Source: Sediminibacterium sp.
GTDB lineage: Bacteria > Bacteroidota > Bacteroidia > B-17B0 > Aurantibacillaceae
Assembly: GCA_030054095.1 (NCBI GenBank)
Contig: JASGCO010000010.1
Coordinates: 1-64,000 of the forward strand
DNA: 64,000 nt
Direction of reading: 5' to 3'
Both the position numbers and the translations under genes were made by a program. Below the pieces are notes generated by a model, which was not told the origin of the DNA, did not search any database, and was given only the letters and a program-made list of their open reading frames with translations. Positions 62,550 to 64,000 of this stretch are shown here, piece by piece (within the stretch, counting starts at the first letter, position 1; every line of letters starts with the position of its first letter).

Positions 62550-62690
62550 GGGATTGAAGCGGCAGCCCTGCACGGGCGTTTGCGTGATTTTGCGCTGGCG
62601 AGGCGGCGACCTCAGAAGCCTCCGCAGCCGCTGCAAAAGCCGCAAAGGACGGGCAGGCTATAGCGAAAAGCCCGGCCACGGAGCGCGGGA
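62550..62690 (+). repeat. Interspersed GC-rich repeat (copy 3)
   Basis: Starts GGGATTGAAGCGGCAGCC and ends GCTATAGCGAAAAGCCCGGC plus a short tail; the middle is GC-rich with imperfect internal pairing. Shares both ends with copy 2. A separate perfect hairpin follows immediately. Confidence 0.7.
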
Positions 62691-62728
62691 TTACCTTTTC
62701 CAAAGTAGCGAACTTTGGAAAAGGTAAT
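62690..62728. terminator. 16-bp perfect hairpin at the repeat boundary
   Basis: ATTACCTTTTCCAAAG (62690-62705) pairs with CTTTGGAAAAGGTAAT (62713-62728) around a seven-base loop. It may end prfB transcription, though no long T-tract follows. Confidence 0.5.
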
Positions 62729-62783
62729 TTGGGTTGAAACGTGGATGCGCCTGAAAAACAAAAGCGCATGTTTTCTGAGATAC

Positions 62784-62952
62784 TAAGAGCCTGTTTAAAT
62801 TTTATCTGATTTCTTTGTTATGCATCTTTTTGGCTCATTCTTCGTTGGATTTTTCGACATAGTTAGCCCCAACTATGACTACAAAATCCGCCTCAACTGA
62901 GCCCAAAATCTGCTATAACAAATTCATGATATAAATTTTAAACAGGCTCTAA
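62784..62952. mobile_element. MITE-like palindromic element (about 165 bp)
   Basis: GAGCCTGTTTAAATTTTAT at the left end matches the reverse complement of the right end (ATAAATTTTAAACAGGCTC) at all but one position. Inner segments also pair (CTTTGTTAT with ATAACAAA; TTTTTGGCTCA with TGAGCCCAAAA; CATAGTT with AACTATG), so the whole folds into one long hairpin. TAA flanks both ends, consistent with a three-base target duplication as in IS5/IS1031-type elements. It encodes no protein. Confidence 0.65.
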
Positions 62953-63755
62953 AGCGCTATATCAAATGTGTCGGCATCAAGGCCAGCTGGAAACGCTTTC
63001 CGGAAATCGTCTAAATGGGTTTTTTGGAGCGTAGCTGTAAAAACGCCGCTTTGGTATTCGGGTGCTTCGAGTAGTATTTCGCCGCGTGGATCAACAATAA
63101 GGCTGTCACCACTGTGATTTACACCATTCCCGTCTTTGCCGCAACGGTTTACGCCAATAACATAACACTGGTTTTCGATGGCGCGGGCAATGAGGAGTTG
63201 TCGCCAGGGATAACGCCTCACTTCGGGCCAGTTGGCTACATATAATAATACATCGTATTCGGCTTGCACCTGCTGGCTTTCTGTTTTCTGAAAACGGTTA
63301 CGGCTCCAAACCGGGAAACGTAAATCGTAGCAAATTTGCGGGCAAAATTGAAAATGTTTCCATGTGGTAATGAGCCGTTGAGCACCCGCCGTATAATGCA
63401 AGTGTTCTTGCCCCATTCGAAACAAGTGGCGTTTATTGTACGCGTGATAGGTTCCATCAGGTAGCACCCAAAACAGGCGATTGTAATAATTGCCATTTTC
63501 ATTAACCGCCACACTTCCGGTAATCACAGCCTGTTTAGCGGCTGCAGTCACACGCAGCCATTTCAATGTGAGTTCCTGCTCCACGGCTTCCGCCAGGCGC
63601 TCGGGCTGCATGGTAAATCCGGTGGTAAACATTTCGGGTAATACAATCACATCGGTTTGTCCGGCTTGCAAGGGTACGAGCAGTCTTTCCATCTGCCGGT
63701 AATTTTCGGCAGGCGATTCCCAGATAAGATCGGTTTGAACCAGGCTAATATTCAT
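62949..63755 (-). CDS. Nitrilase-family omega-amidase (YafV-like)
   Basis: A 268-residue carbon-nitrogen hydrolase with the Glu-Lys-Cys triad: VLPEMFTTGF (Glu near 41), NKRHLFRMGQE (Lys near 110) and CPQICYDLRFPVWSRN (Cys near 148). The LRFPVW after the Cys and the ATWP-like YVANWPEVRR motif point to the omega-amidase/YafV subgroup, which deamidates alpha-ketoglutaramate or similar by-products of glutamine transamination. The stop codon TAG uses the terminal bases of the adjoining palindromic element. The aldehyde dehydrogenase gene ends seven bases before its start, so both probably form one operon. Confidence 0.9.
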   Translation of the reverse strand: MNISLVQTDLIWESPAENYRQMERLLVPLQAGQTDVIVLPEMFTTGFTMQPERLAEAVEQELTLKWLRVTAAAKQAVITGSVAVNENGNYYNRLFWVLPDGTYHAYNKRHLFRMGQEHLHYTAGAQRLITTWKHFQFCPQICYDLRFPVWSRNRFQKTESQQVQAEYDVLLYVANWPEVRRYPWRQLLIARAIENQCYVIGVNRCGKDGNGVNHSGDSLIVDPRGEILLEAPEYQSGVFTATLQKTHLDDFRKAFPAGLDADTFDIAL

Positions 63756-63761
63756 GTGTGT

Positions 63762-64000
63762 TTAAAAGCGCAGATAAGGGTGTAACCCATGTAAACCGCC
63801 TTCGCGCCCAAAGCCGCTTTCTTTATAGCCACCAAAGGGCGAAGTAGGGTCAAATTTATTATAGGTGTTGGCCCACACCACACCGGCGCGCAGTTTGGTA
63901 GTTAGGTTAAATATTTTGGAGCCTTTATCCGTCCATACACCGGCACTTAAACCGTACGGAATGTTGTTGGCTTTTTCAATTACTTCTTCGATGGTGCGGA
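63762..64000 (-). CDS. Aldehyde dehydrogenase family protein, C-terminal part (cut by window end)
   Basis: Only the last 78 residues are inside the window. They read RTIEEVIEKANNIPYGLSAG, then VWTDKGSKIFNLTTKLRAGV, then WANTYNKFDPTSPFGGYKES and GFGREGGLHGL. The NxxFDPTSPFGGYKxSGxGRExG element is the usual ALDH C-terminal signature. The catalytic Glu and Cys lie upstream, outside the window. Substrate cannot be told. It precedes the omega-amidase gene in the same direction. Confidence 0.9.
   Translation of the reverse strand, partial: RTIEEVIEKANNIPYGLSAGVWTDKGSKIFNLTTKLRAGVVWANTYNKFDPTSPFGGYKESGFGREGGLHGLHPYLRF

Overview
The window comes from a member of the Bacteroidota. The evidence is several PorP/SprF outer-membrane proteins next to giant secreted proteins with type IX secretion (T9SS) sorting domains of type B (CHU_C) and type A, a PorE-like OmpA protein, the TAnnTTTG form of the -7 promoter box, and housekeeping genes of the usual Bacteroidota kind. 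The family or genus cannot be fixed from the sequence alone. No rRNA, tRNA, CRISPR array, prophage or intact insertion sequence was seen.

Layout. 1-9.6 kb is mostly housekeeping: a small membrane protein, an M1 aminopeptidase lipoprotein, GlmS, a Cys-cluster protein, a FtsB/DivIC-like protein, a YafK-type L,D-transpeptidase, an RlmB-type rRNA methyltransferase, a UbiA-like membrane protein and a DUF58 protein. 9.7-21.2 kb is one long T9SS locus: adhesin, PorP/SprF, adhesin, PorP/SprF, PorE-like OmpA protein. 21.3-26.6 kb holds a small lipoprotein, a TPR/coiled-coil/HTH membrane regulator, an orphan sorting-domain-like ORF and two secreted T9SS cargo proteins. 26.8-30.2 kb is a tightly coupled four-gene operon (polytopic membrane protein, GNAT, TolB-like protein, PAP2 phosphatase), followed by an M23/LysM peptidase. 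31.5-35.4 kb is a second adhesin + PorP/SprF pair. 35.5-41.4 kb has TrmN6, 3-hydroxyacyl-CoA dehydrogenase, three less-characterised proteins and a CPA2 antiporter. 41.8-44.1 kb is an ELWxxDGT-repeat cargo protein between repeat arms.

44.3-48.3 kb is a sulfur-handling group: two Crp/Fnr regulators, a single-domain rhodanese and a metallo-beta-lactamase/rhodanese fusion. It is followed by an ABC exporter. 50.2-51.9 kb is an ECF sigma factor coupled to an unusual anti-sigma-like/HtrA-like protease fusion, divergent from an Ala-rich lipoprotein; the shared intergenic region carries three copies of GGGTTAC. 52.5-58.0 kb is housekeeping again (Mrp, NifU-like, MetF, HolA, OmpA, BI-1). 58.1-58.9 kb is a low-GC two-gene module that looks like a RelE-type toxin with a partner. 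59-64 kb has a quinone reductase, a HAD protein, a secreted unknown, prfB with its +1 programmed frameshift, a nitrilase-family omega-amidase and the 3' end of an aldehyde dehydrogenase gene.

Non-coding structure of note: a ~165-bp palindromic MITE-like element that supplies part of the omega-amidase stop codon, an interspersed GC-rich repeat family (three copies), recurring AACCCnnATTATGC arms around the ELWxxDGT gene, several strong rho-independent terminators, and -7 boxes so close to start codons that the mRNAs should be nearly leaderless.
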